From Metallyticus violacea (Eukaryota; Arthropoda; Insecta; Mantodea; Metallyticidae), in the NCBI GenBank assembly GCA_030762175.1, contig CM060838.1, positions 22,810,001-22,874,000 of the forward strand: a stretch of 64,000 nucleotides of DNA. The letters run 5' to 3'. Every line of letters starts with the position of its first letter. The first letter of the stretch is position 1. The notes under the pieces are model-generated. The model worked only from the letters and a program-made list of their open reading frames with translations, had not been told where the DNA came from and did not search any database. Below are positions 22,374 to 35,600 of this stretch, piece after piece. The translations under genes and the position numbers were made by a program.

Positions 22374-25300
22374 AGTTAAGGCGTTCATATCATTGAAGCT
22401 GAGAGTTTTAAAGCCACACTACCAGCTGTGCCACTAAAACTATTATTATTCTTTAATGACTTATTTATTTAGTAGTGCTGAGATGTAAAGGGTTATTAGG
22501 GAGCACTGGGCAAATAACTACTGAAAGTTGACTATGCTGTTATTGTGCATTAGTATTCTTCTCGTTTTCTCTGATAAGTTGCCATTATATAATGCAAAAA
22601 CATCATATGATAATGAAACTCAATAGAGTTCGAAGTTCAAAAATTAATAGAATGTTTTAAATTCTAATTAAAAGGATAATAAGGGTCTCTTCCTTAAATT
22701 TCAAAGAGGACGACTATAAAGAAAATTGTGTAGATCTAAAAAAATTAATATACTTCTGAAAAAATCTATGTATTACATTATAATACATTTCAATATACCA
22801 TTGCAATATGTCTAAAGTAACATAATATATTTTTATCCTTTTCAATCACACTTCACCTCTGAATTCAATTTGTAAAACTTAATCTCTACTGATCTTTTTT
22901 ATACTTAAAAGTTTTTCAGCAATAAGCTCTGAGGAGCTTACAATATCACCTGTGTCATATTAAATTCAAGAACAGAGCAGATCTCACACATCCAAGTAAT
23001 AGAATTTTCATAAGTCCTAATGGCAAGAAAGCAGCAAAAGATTTTATGATACATTACTGCAAAATAATGCAAAATTTAATGATCTAAATTAAATACAGAA
23101 TAGTATTTTAAAATAAATTTTTGTGAAACCAAAACTATTTGTATTAATTTATTTATTTGTAATTAAAGTTTCATTATAGACAGTAGAGGTAACCAATTTT
23201 ATTTAATAATTAAAACATTATACCTAATTATTGCATATTTCAATTATCAGTCGTGGATATTTTCTTCCAGTAAGAATATTTGAAAAGTTTGCACTCACTT
23301 CGTTTTTGGTGACGCGGTCCCAATCCAACAGGAGAAACTCAAGGCTGATGTTGTCCAGGCCTTCAGCACCAGCGGGGATGTCGAACACGAAGGACTCGTT
23401 GAACACAGGGTTCAGCGTCCTTTTCTTCACGTGTGTCTTCTTCTTTGCTATTCGCTGGTTGTTGTACAACAGGTACATCTTAACATACGGGTCTACAACA
23501 AAACATTTAACATATAAAGTATGTATAATGCTAACAAATAGACAAAAAGTGTCATTTTATATTACACATAGGTGAAATTTACAAGTTGTTACATTTACAG
23601 GCTGTTTCTAAACGACATGGAGTGAAGATAACAGTAGTATAACTTATATTTCGATTTTAATTGTATAACGCCTCTTAGAAGATAGGTAAATATTTATTTA
23701 GCGTTGCGTATTTGAGTTTAGGCAAAGAAACCTTTAATATATGACGCGGAAATAATTTGTTGCGTGCCACATGAACAAACTGCAGAAGCATTGGGCGAGT
23801 TGTGCGCCATGAAAACAAAAGGTAGCTCAGTAATTTGTTTGTATAGCTTCCGAGCAAATGCAGACCAGACAATGCCTGTCCTTGATTTTACGTAAAGGGT
23901 AGGTAGAGGTAATACTTTGCAAGCAAACTGATACTTACTATATACAGACAGAACTCATTTGACGTTCTTCACAATTCGTTAAAACGTATTACGTTTTATA
24001 AACGAGCCATTAGGAAAGACATAGTGAATGCAGATGCGAGGTCTATATACCTACAGGTATTATATTTGTAAGACTGGACTATAACAAAGAATGAAACATT
24101 TAGCATCAATCAGATTTCAAAATGCCTCCCTCCCCTTGCCTTTACATGACCAAAATTTCTCTTGGCCATTCATCTAAAGTTAACCACTGCCAACATCAAG
24201 AAGGACTTGGGTCCTTAGTAGGGCAAAAGTATAAAAGAAAACATAACACAATACAATTTTTGTAAATATTGTACGTTTGTAAAACAGCAAGTGAGCAAAA
24301 CCATCATGTCATCCTCAGAGAATTTGGAAATTCCTATAAATACAAAAGATGGTGTCTTGGCCACAATGCTAATATAGTGTGGAGCAATCGAATTCAAAAT
24401 TAACCACGCTAAAGCTTAAAAGTTGGTTGAAAACCGTGCAGAAAGTCCCATGATAGCAACATTCCCAATGTATTTCCCAATAGAATTTAAATAAGAGTGG
24501 AACACGGATGAAAATCTTGCAGGAATCTCAATAGTAAATTTCCGATTTCCGAGTTTTTGTAGCTCATGGATGTAAATTCCAAAATGGAATGGAATGGAAG
24601 CTAAGTAGATGTCATATTCACTAGTTTTAGGGGAATGTGTATACGGTGGTTGGGAGGCGTGGCGATTTTTACTCATATGTTTTGACGATCTGGAGCATGT
24701 AGGCTCCAACGTGCCTACATGCTGAAGCCTCTGGACTTCACCGGTGATGGCTTTTTCTGCGAAGGATTGCAAGACCTCGCGTTTCGCTATGCAGTTCTTG
24801 GCATTAGAGCTGGGAACGAGAGTGTACGGAGATGATACGGACATAATTTATTTCCCAACATTGAGAACATTTCATTTCAAGCTCGAAAACATGATCGAGC
24901 TGGTGAAAATTCGAATCTAATAAACAACTTAAGCTAAATTACGTGTGCTTATTGTTGGGGTTACTTGTCTGTCGCCCCGAACACCCTACAATTCAACCTT
25001 TACCAACACATTTTGAGGAATTTGATGAATGTTGAACAAGAGGAGGAAAGCGGTGTCATGAAGACTTTCGCGGCTGCATCGTCAACTTAGCAAACGGCTT
25101 CATCTGTCATCTCCATTTTCTAATCCATAGTGTACCATTTGGAACTATGTTGCATTAGGAACATCTGTGTACCAGCTTGAACTGAGCACGGTATAGGAAA
25201 TATACTTTCAGTATTTTTAGTACAACTACTTGAAATGTTTCAACATGTTTTTTTTCTTCTTCTTCTTCCCTTAGTCTTTTAGGTCATTTGGCTTGATAGA

Positions 25301-28300
25301 CAAACCCTATTTATGGACAGCTTTGCTTACTATGTTTAACCTGCGAGTTTAACAGATTATTTTAAGCCTAAACACTTTTTGATTACTTATGTTATGGGGT
25401 TGTATTTTTTTATAGATAACTCTTTATTCTTCTCTCATAAGCTGATACAGTCTGAAGTTTATACCTCACCGTATCTGCCCATAATTAGGGTATTATTAAA
25501 ATCTCGTGCGCTATTGTGTGCCTTGCTCTGATCGCGTAGGGATTTTTCTGGGGATGCCGGAGGATTACTTTAACTGAAACGGACGTCCATACAACGAAAA
25601 ATTTTCTTTATTTGAAAAGTTCATTGTCCTCCAAAGACTTCTTTTGTCCTGAAACTCAACTTTCTTTTAAATGGTCCATATATACCGTTAGCCAAAACAT
25701 TGTTAACCATCAACATTTAGTGAGAAAACCTGAGTGACTTCGTTTGTGTATTATTTTTTCTTGATGTGCAAGAACGAAACATTTATAAATGTTTTGTGAA
25801 AACGAGCACAGTAGAAGAAGACTAGTTAAATTAATACTGCAATAAAACCAAGATTAAATTTTCACAGATTTCTACTGTTATAGAATGCTCATAGGAAATG
25901 TTAAAATCCTTACAGACATGTCTAATGTGAATATATGAGTTCTATTTTCTGAAAATTAAAAAAACTGTATCGTGTGCACTCGCACTTTAATGCTGCGATC
26001 AGCAGTACGAGAGATTGATGGTTGTTTAAATAATTCTGTTGGTTTTTAACACGTGTTATTATTTAAAATAAGGCGAGTCATTAAATAAAATAACGAACAG
26101 CACACACAGACTGGTTTATTATTACAATCTTATCTTTATATTTTCTGGCGTGAGATGACAATATTTATTTAACTACCAAATACAAAAAAAGATTATAATT
26201 TAGCAATCTTTTGGAAACCCATCTCAATAAAGTAAGTCAACTGTTGTAGTATAACGAAGTTTCGCCGAACGAGTTAAATGCTTTCATGTAAATATTTACC
26301 AGAGTGAGTGAAATATCTGAAAAATTATTACAGGTATCAGCAATTAAAATCACCCTATGTAGCATATAGCTACATTATGTTTCATTGTTTTATTACTTAT
26401 AAAATGTAAGAGAGAATCAATCAATGAAAGGTCCTGAAAACGAATAAGTTTGTTTACTCATTTGTTCATAGGGAACATTTCTATTACATTTACAGACTAA
26501 TGAGATCACTAATAAACTATACAACATTATGTATTGTTGGCTAAAAGAAATGTAGTGCGCTCTAATGAAATCCCTTTATATTTTCTGTGTAACACTTGTC
26601 TCCTGTGCTTCAACACAGCAGTTCCAGAACTTTGGTCTCTGTTAGTGCCACTTGAAAAGTTAAATTTTCCTCCTCTTCAGCCCGTTCTCTGTTCACACAC
26701 GTTGAGCACAAGAGGCTGAGAGAAGTGAAGCAATTCTCCTCCCTTCCTCCCTTCCTCCCTTTCGTGCTTGATTTTCTCACAGCTTGAGTGTAACAAGTTC
26801 ATTAAATTGTGTCTATACTATTCTAGTTCTTCCTTTTTATTATTCTTTATTGTTTTACTAAAACGTGTGTTATGATATTCGCGTTTTCCTATCGAACTCC
26901 TCCAATACAAACATGGTGCATATAGCAACAAGTTGTAGATATTCATGTCCCTTCTTCTCGCTTATTTTTTCTTCAGTGTTTTCAAATGGACGTTCACCCA
27001 TGCGACTCGTGAGGTGACTGGAAGCAAGCCATCTATGGCTGATCGGATATACATTTTAGCCCTCAATTCAAGTGCATAATTCCCTCATGCAAATTACATC
27101 CACCGCCTACTTATGTCCTCATGTCACCACACATATTTCAATACCTTTAAGATAGTTTTTTTCCAGGTTTTCCTCAGTCCTCGCAAATGGCAAATTCGGG
27201 GAGATACCCGAAACTTAGGCCTGGAAAGCTTCCTTTAAAAAAGATTCTTTCCCAATATGTTTCATCTCATGTATCATCAGTGTTCATCTCTTGTGGTACC
27301 TCAGTAGTAAAAACGGACGTTAAACCTAATCAAATATATATCCAAATGTTTGCGTATTATTCGGATATCTTTTATTTTTTAATTTCTTCCATAACAATGC
27401 ATCACATACGGTAATATATGGGGATTGCTTTGGTAATAATTCCTTACGAAATGCCCTATCTTCAAAATATTCGTAAATTAAAACTAACGAGATACGAGTT
27501 GTACATCCTATAGTAGTCTGTTGAAAAAAAAAACAATGTTTAGGTTTTTAATATTCGATAATTATTAGAAGAATGGTGTGATTATATTATCTCTACATCT
27601 CTGGGCATTCAAAGGATTTTCATAAAATATAAGACCTATAACTCTGTAAGTATTCACTGCGCACTATATTCAAATTCTTTGATAATGCAATGACATTTTG
27701 AGTACAAGATCGGGTTTTTCTGCATTTCAATGTCTGTTGTCCTGTGTTGCTTCATAGTTATTTAAACGGAACCAAGTTTCTCTCTGAAAAAAAAAATGGG
27801 AATCAATGGAGTCATTCTTAACATTATCCAAAATGTTATACATAAATATTCTCAATCGTGCAGTTGCAATTTCTGAACAACCGTTACCTTAATTTGTTTT
27901 AATTTTAAATTTTGGTGGCATTCCAAGTCCCCAGAAATTATTTTGGATTAAGTTCTAACCTTTCTAATTTCATCAAGTTTCTACTCCGTAAGCACGCGTG
28001 TGTTTACTTTCGCATTCTTACCGAGAACAGATTCATTAATTTAAATCTATTCACTGGATTACAAATAGTATATGGGTGAGGATTAGGAACATCGGCGGAT
28101 TTTCTTACAAATCGCTGTTTCAATTTTCTGCAAGTTTGTTCCCACATGCAAATCTGTACTGCATTTTTGGCATTATAACAGCATTAATACATAAATAAAG
28201 TAAAAACAATATTTCGTTTCACGACTTATCATGTTAAGAACGTCCTAATGGCACGAAGACAACGCTCCAAGTCCTTTAGGTGGGTAAACTGGTCAGAGAA

Positions 28301-29935
28301 TTCAGCACCACGCCATTCTCCTCTGTCGTTGTTCGCAATTTAGCAGATGAACGTCCCTTGAAAGCACTGTACTATGTAAAACGATGTAAGATTTGAAACT
28401 CCCCTGGCTCTATGGCAGTATGCTGTAAAACATTCCCGGGATTCCAGCTAGGTTATTTGTTTGTTTAAAACATAAGTCCTGCTAGGAGAAACAAAAAAGT
28501 ATATTTGGTACAAGTACTGCAATAATAAATTTATATATCAATGCATTGAATATTGCCAAGTACTATAAATCACTAGTCAAATTTGGAACGCAGCACAGAA
28601 CATGCAATAATGGAAATTGTTGGCACATTATGAACATATTTGTTCCGCAGCAACTCAATAAAACAGCAGCACGTAAGGAACAGAATTAATGGGATCACGT
28701 AAACAAGGTCAAATAGCAATACACACAAGAGTTGAATAGACTGCTATAACAAGTGGGAGGCTCGCGTTACTTCAGCGCATCTGTCAATTGAAAACGGTAT
28801 CAAAATTCACAAGATCAAACAATGATTGTCGACTGCATATAAGCCGATCCACAACATGTTAGTTAAACTGCTACGTCATTTAACCTCAACATAAAAATTT
28901 CACATGGTTTCGCCTGCAAAAGCATCAAAATGAATAGTATTTATGACTGAACCCAGCAGTCAACAAAAATAAAAAAGAAAGCAAGAAAAAACAAAAAACA
29001 GTGTCTTTGGACATCCAAATATGGAGACAAAGGACTAAAGATGCGGGGACATGGGAAAAAAGTTATTTATTTATTTATCTTGGTAAGATTCAAGACTGTG
29101 GAGTGTTCTATCCACTCTATAAGCAATAACGCCATGAGAATATACCTATATAGTGGTATAAAATGCAAAAATTTTTAGATATGAAAGGTATATATATATA
29201 TATATATATATTACATAAATATCAAGCGGTTTTAATGAAGTTAAGAGTATAATATTAACAAAGATAACTGTTAGAATTCCGCTTGTTTGTCAAAAACTGT
29301 ACTTGCTGCAAAAGAGGAAGAATAAAATTATGATGTGGCATTCTAATTTACGCTTAAATTGCATTTATATCTTCTGACTTAATTGAGAAGAAAATTCCAG
29401 ATTCTAGGAAATGACACGCTCAATGAAGTTAAGTAGAAAGTGCGTTCGGTGCCAAAGGTCGTAAAGTCATGTTCCTGGAAAATACACAAAGCGAGAGGCA
29501 ATAGTCATTATAATTTTTTTTTAAAAAACGTGTCATTTCATAGTATCAATGAAATAGCAACGCAACATAAAATTTCTCAAAGCGTATTACATTTATATAC
29601 CCTTTGAGCATTGAAAATACTCTGGTTTCTGAATTTCCCATGTTGCCGCTATGTCTGACTATATAAACGCCAGTATCATGCGATCGCTTTACACCGCGAC
29701 ATTGTTAATAGTTTTGACCCACTTTAAGCTCCAGAAAGCTGCAGCAACAAAATAAATTTTATAATTGAGTCGATTTTGCCTCCTCGTTGATAGACAATCG
29801 CTTTGGCCAGTTAATTGTAAAAATATTACCCACTTTTGGTTGTAGAAACAATAGAAAAAATGTTCATATTTTTGTTCAAAGAAAATATTAACGGGAGATA
29901 ATATAGTTCGAATAGTCAGAAAAATCTATGAATAG

Positions 29936-29974
<39 letters not shown>

Positions 29975-32623
29975 TTATGTTTATTTAAGAACCCTCTTTA
30001 ACATATTTAAACATTAGGGTTTTAGTAAATTCAGAGTGGGAAACTGCCAATAATTTTTCTCAGATGAGCTGGAGGTTCCTTTTATATGTTGCAAATCTAC
30101 GACGGGAGCAAAGGCTTTTTTTTCATTTCGAAGAAAACGCATACTTAGGATTTTAAGCTCTAAAAACATTTATCGACCCTGCTGGGATTGAACCAGCTAC
30201 CCTGGATCTATGAGACAAGTATAGTTACCACTATATCACCAGAAGGCATACACCCAGGGTCTCTCATATACTGGTGCAGAGATTAAATTCTGAATAATTT
30301 AAAAATTGGTGGCCAAATAATTAAGAATGTTAGGTTTTGTTAGTTTATATTATGTTAACGTAAATTATATTACATATTTAATGTTACGTTTTTCAATAGT
30401 GTTTAACGCCCGTTTTTATCGCCGAGGCTGTGATCGAACCCCAGGCCTCTCTCGCACGAGCCGTGCCCTCCGTGCTGGTTTTAATTTTACTGCTACAGAG
30501 TCTCTCGCGCAGGAGTTGGCCAATCCGGCAGCGGCAGTCACAGCTTTTACTCCAGAGCAAACTGCTGCTCAAGACAACTTTCTGTGAGTAAGGGTTCTGA
30601 AAGAAAGGAGGTTAATTTCTGCCATGTTAAGAAAAATAAAATAAATAAATAAATCTGTATACGCCATCCTGGTATCTGGTTTCCTAAACCAGGGCGTGTA
30701 TATCAAAATTGCCATTTATTATTATTAACTATACAATTCAATAATATCTTACTACATCATTTTACCGAGTTGCCTAATAATTAGATTAAAATAATAAAAT
30801 AAAACGGTAAAAAAGGACTGAAAATAATTAAATTAAACCTAAATATAAATTTACTAAACTACTTCCCAATTTAATCTTCCAAAATCCACAAAAACTATCA
30901 AATTAACAACATAGCTGGGAGCCAGTAAGAATTACAGCTGGTAGTCAGCTATTCTATCCTATGAATTTATTCCATTACTACACAACTACTAACCACTGGT
31001 TACCAGCAGTATGTACTGCTATCCAATACTTGGCAGAATTTCTCTTAAATTAAACATAACACTTAATTGTTTCAATTCTCCTTAACTCATCTCAATCATA
31101 ATAATCACCTTCTCTTTAACAACTTACTTTCATTTGTCACTATTAATCTTTCTTACTCGTTTCTTTTATTTATTCCAACACTTTAACTCATTAAACACTG
31201 TCATCTCGCTTCCACCATATCACTCTCCATCTTTTCTTCCCACCCGTCCCTTCCTCCATCTCTCTTGATTCTGCTGGACTCCTGGTTACACCATTTCTCG
31301 AACTCTGCTCCTCCTTTCCGGACACCACTTTTTCATTCTCCGCCACTCATTCCCGTGGATCTCCAACACCCTTTCATCTTCATCCTGGTTCCATAACTCA
31401 TACAGGTAAAAGCCTTCACCTTCATCCCCATTCTCTACTTCAGGTTGTAAATCAAAATTATCCCCGTCTATTATAAATTTAGGTTAAGAAGTTGACAATT
31501 TAACTGTCTCACCCAAACTGTTTAATTCTGTCTTCCATTAAGAAGGCTTACGATTCACCATGGAAATTGGATTCGCCGTATTGTATGGTGGCAAGAGTAT
31601 ATTAATTAGTATCAGAAAAAAATCAGAAGGTAACACAAAAAACTGAGATATACAAAAAGAGCTCAAAAATTCAAAAAAGTCATCATCGTGATCTGGGTAG
31701 GAATAATAACAAGTAGAAAAACAAATCTCGTTTTGGTCTATGGAACAATGAATGCCAACAGAACATTAAAGAAGTTTTGCAGTCTGTGGTCTCTCGTGTA
31801 GCTGAAACGTCTGACCCTGGTTTATTTACATGCATGTTAATGTCATAAAACATGACGCACATGGGTTGTGTCTAGACGGTCAGAAACTAGATCCTAGATC
31901 TAAATATAGTCCATCATCTGTGGGAAACCCTTGCATAGAGTTTGAAAGAATATATAAAGCATTGAGACCCTGGATAGGTCTGCATAACAACTGGCAGAAC
32001 AATGAACAAGATGAAATATTTTATCGCATTACTTCGATGCCAAAGAGGCGTCGAGCAAGAGGTGGTGGTTCAAATTATTGATGCCACAAACACCACGGAA
32101 AATTTAACAAAAAAGTCAATTAATTTTTCCCGACTATGATTTTATATCTTTAAACTTCGAATATTTCGTCTTTTCGTTAAAAAAATATTAAATGTTGCTT
32201 TCGTGGAATATCGTGTTATATTATCAATGTAAGTATTCTGAATTGTATTTATATGACTTATATGATTCGATTTTACTTATAATTATTATAATTTTTTTTA
32301 AATTAATGTGTTCCTTAGACAGTTTTCATACGTGTCTTTTGGTTATTTCTCTTCCAAGTTGTGAGATAGTAGAAAACATGGTTGTTATTGATCTTGCCTA
32401 AAAGGGTTTAGTGATTAAAAAGATTTCCTCTTTTAAAAAAATATACAGCTACCTGCTAATCCTGTGACGTCCATTTTGGGGAGGTTTCGTGCCTTTAGGA
32501 CAACCACGGTGAGTCTATTTGCAGCTGGTTGCCAGCACAAAGACACCAATAGCTCCCCGCGGCCTTGCGCTCGAATCTGTAACAATTGTAGATAAAGTTT
32601 ATTAAGGTATATGCAGTAAAAAC

Positions 32624-32697
<74 letters not shown>

Positions 32698-35600
32698 CAT
32701 TTCAATTATAAATAGTTAAACGAACGGCTTTGTTTTCATTCAGTCTTACAAATCGGAGTAAGTAAATACTGGAAAACGACCTAAATCATTTAACATTCCG
32801 TTTTACCAAAATGTTGGCTTAAAAAAATAGTAAGGACGTTGAGAAATGAAGTGCTATCAGTCAAAAGTTGAACTTCTCATAGCAGTTTGTGAATATGTTC
32901 ATATCACAGTCAAAATATTTCAAGCGAAAATTTCTTCTCTTTTGTATATTATAAAAACGGAAGCGAGAAGTAAATGTTCTTAGATAGAGCTTAAAACTCA
33001 AGTGTTTTGAGATGTTCTTGAAGTTAATTGTTCATAAATATAGCAATACACTTTCAAGACCTAAGATTAATGAACGAAGGCGAAAACTAGCGATAAAGCG
33101 ATGGATAATATTGGCAAAAGATATCTGAAAATATTTTACTCTAACCGTACACTTGAAATATAATGTGAAAATATTGATTGAGTTGAAAAGTCATTCAGAT
33201 TATATTCGGTGAAATGTGACACTCATCTCTACCGCCACGGGTTGCCGAGGTCATTAGGCACGGAGTCGTGAGCGGTAGGTCTGGGGTTCGATTCCCACCA
33301 GGACCGTCCTCCCTGACAGATTTTTTTCCACTTTTTCCTCAGTACTCACAAAAGGCAAATGCCAGGTAGTACCCTAAACTTAGGCCTGGAACGGTTCCTT
33401 CCTTTACAAATATATTCATTTCCCAATTTATCACTTCATTTTAAGGATCACCAGTGTTCACTGCCTGTGGTGCCTCAGCAATACAAAAGGGCGTTAAACA
33501 CTATTAAAAAAATGTGAATCTGAAAACTTTTCAGATTTTAGCGTTGCGCATTGCATTTGTTATTACATTCCTTGCTGTTTCTGTGGGTATGTAGAGAAAC
33601 CGTTTGTACATTTTTAAAAAATGTGAACTTTATATTAGAAAAGAATAACACAGTCAACAGTTTAATAGTATTCACTAACATTAAAGTACTAGTTTTGTTT
33701 CCACGTGTTAAAAATTCTTATTCGAACCAAAAGTCTTGCATTCAATCGTTGCATTAATTAAATTCAGTTAAAACGAAATCTTAATAATAGTTCAAGTAAA
33801 TGTGACTTAATAAAGTAATATAACTTACTTTTCCACCTACGGCGTTGCTAACTATAGATAATATAAGAGCTGTATGGGGTAAATCATTATCCTAAAGTGT
33901 TTTAACTTGAACTTTCCTTAGTTACATGGTTTTAGACTATTTTAAACGGAAGGAGATGCGAGTGCCGCCCAGTCGTTCTTCCACTTTACTGGTGAAGCCA
34001 TAAGGCCTATCTGTTCTTCATCGGGTACAGGCTTTCATTTGCATCTACAGCGATCGTCGTCAAGTCTAGCCCAATCTTCATCTTACTTCCACAGTTTTTT
34101 GGTATTGGAATATTAAGTTACTTGTTTGAATGCTACTTAATTCTGTGTTCGCAGATTTCCACCTCTTTTGAGGATCAGTGAAATAGAAACATGTTTTATT
34201 ATATGGAAGTTCTAAAATGATGACAGTGTTAGATACAATGTTTGAGCACTATGTTGGCTGGAGTGATATATCGAAAGAAGAAGTTTTCTGTTCTTATTAT
34301 TTGCAAATAAACAATACCTTAAAATGTGTACCAAATACTTATTTTAGTATAGAAAATTTTAAACAATACATTAGAACACAATGTTAGCGAGGCTTAATTT
34401 TATAGCATATTTTAAAAAGCATTATAGTAATAAATAATCTTAATAAATTAATAAAAATAATAAAAATTGCAGAAACAACATATATTTATTATGAAGTTCA
34501 CTTAAAGATATTGTAAAATTCCATTAATAACATGCTTCTGTAGAAATTTTGCATATTTTTATATCTGGTTATAATAGAAAGTAATCTATCCTATTCGTTG
34601 TCTCTCTATTTTAATAATTATAGTACCTTGAGACTCCTTGGGTGAATTTCACGGCAGACAGTGAGGGACTGGTTCTCGATCTGGGATAGGTCAATTCCAG
34701 CAAGTGTGCAGAACACTTCTCCGATGATGTCATCGCGGGAATATCGGTCGAAACTTAACACCACAAAGTGCAACGTGATGCTCTGAAAACAATTTAATAC
34801 ATGTTTTAAAAAGTACATGAAACTTCGTAAATCCAATTGCATCAACAATTTAATCATTGTATATTCTATTTGAGACCTGTTTAAATAACTGATTTGTGGT
34901 TATTAAATACCTGGCTGGCATAGCGGATTAATAATAAATCCCATAAGTATTAGAAAATATGCTCACAGATGTCTCAACAACCTTTCAAAATTAAAGTTTA
35001 TTCCTATTTAATCGGAAAATAGAATAAAGCCTCTAAAGGAAAAAAATAGGCTCCATAAAGGATTTGTTGTTGATGTGGTTTAGGGCGCCTTTTAACATCT
35101 TAGGTCATCAGCGTCCCATTCAATTCAGGACGCGAAAGTCTGACAAATCTTTCTCGGAGGCCTATTCTTTCAGGTTTGAGGTTCTTTATTGTGCCGTAAA
35201 TCTACCACACAGGACCCACGACTTTACTTTCCTTCGCCCGAAATAGCACCCAGGCTTTACTTCCCTACGCCCGAAAAAACCTATCGATCTTGGCCGGAAT
35301 TGAGCCCGCGATCTTGGGTTTTAGAATCATCCATAGAGAATGGCAGTCAGTAAGTCGTCAGCCAAAGTATGGAAGTTTAACTTGCGATGCGGACTTCGCA
35401 AATGTATAGTTCACTGATAGTACCAGATATAAATTAAAATGCTCAGCTTAGTTACTTTTACAAGTAATTTACATTTCAGTTCAAAACGTTTATTTAAACA
35501 TGCAATCGGCTTTAAAAATATCTAAAACAAGTGAAAATGCATCCTATAGCTGCAGTAATTAAGAACCCTCTTACCAGCTAGTACAGAACACATCGAGTAA

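Larger units (their letters stand above)
23493..32452 (-). other. Syt4 intron, 9.0 kb
   Basis: Largest intron, splitting the first C2B loop (LA|DPYVK). It contains a SINE A fragment (27155-27328), a diverged SINE B (29975-30246), a deleted SINE A (30386-30472), (TA)n and (ATT)n tracts, a perfect hairpin (24695-24722) and two unidentified frames (24416-24844 and 31270-31485, both minus). The rest is unrecognised. Confidence 0.85.
32577..34626 (-). other. Syt4 intron, 2.1 kb
   Basis: GT-AG intron between C2A and C2B. It carries the (CT)n(CA)n tract near its 3' end and a full SINE A (33234-33509). A GC-richer patch at about 33950-34100 was not identified. Confidence 0.85.

Noticed and set aside
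32433..32705. Start codon MKWCVCVCV upstream of the C2B exon
   Set aside because: That part translates the (TG)n(AG)n repeat; the real exon starts at the acceptor at 32576.
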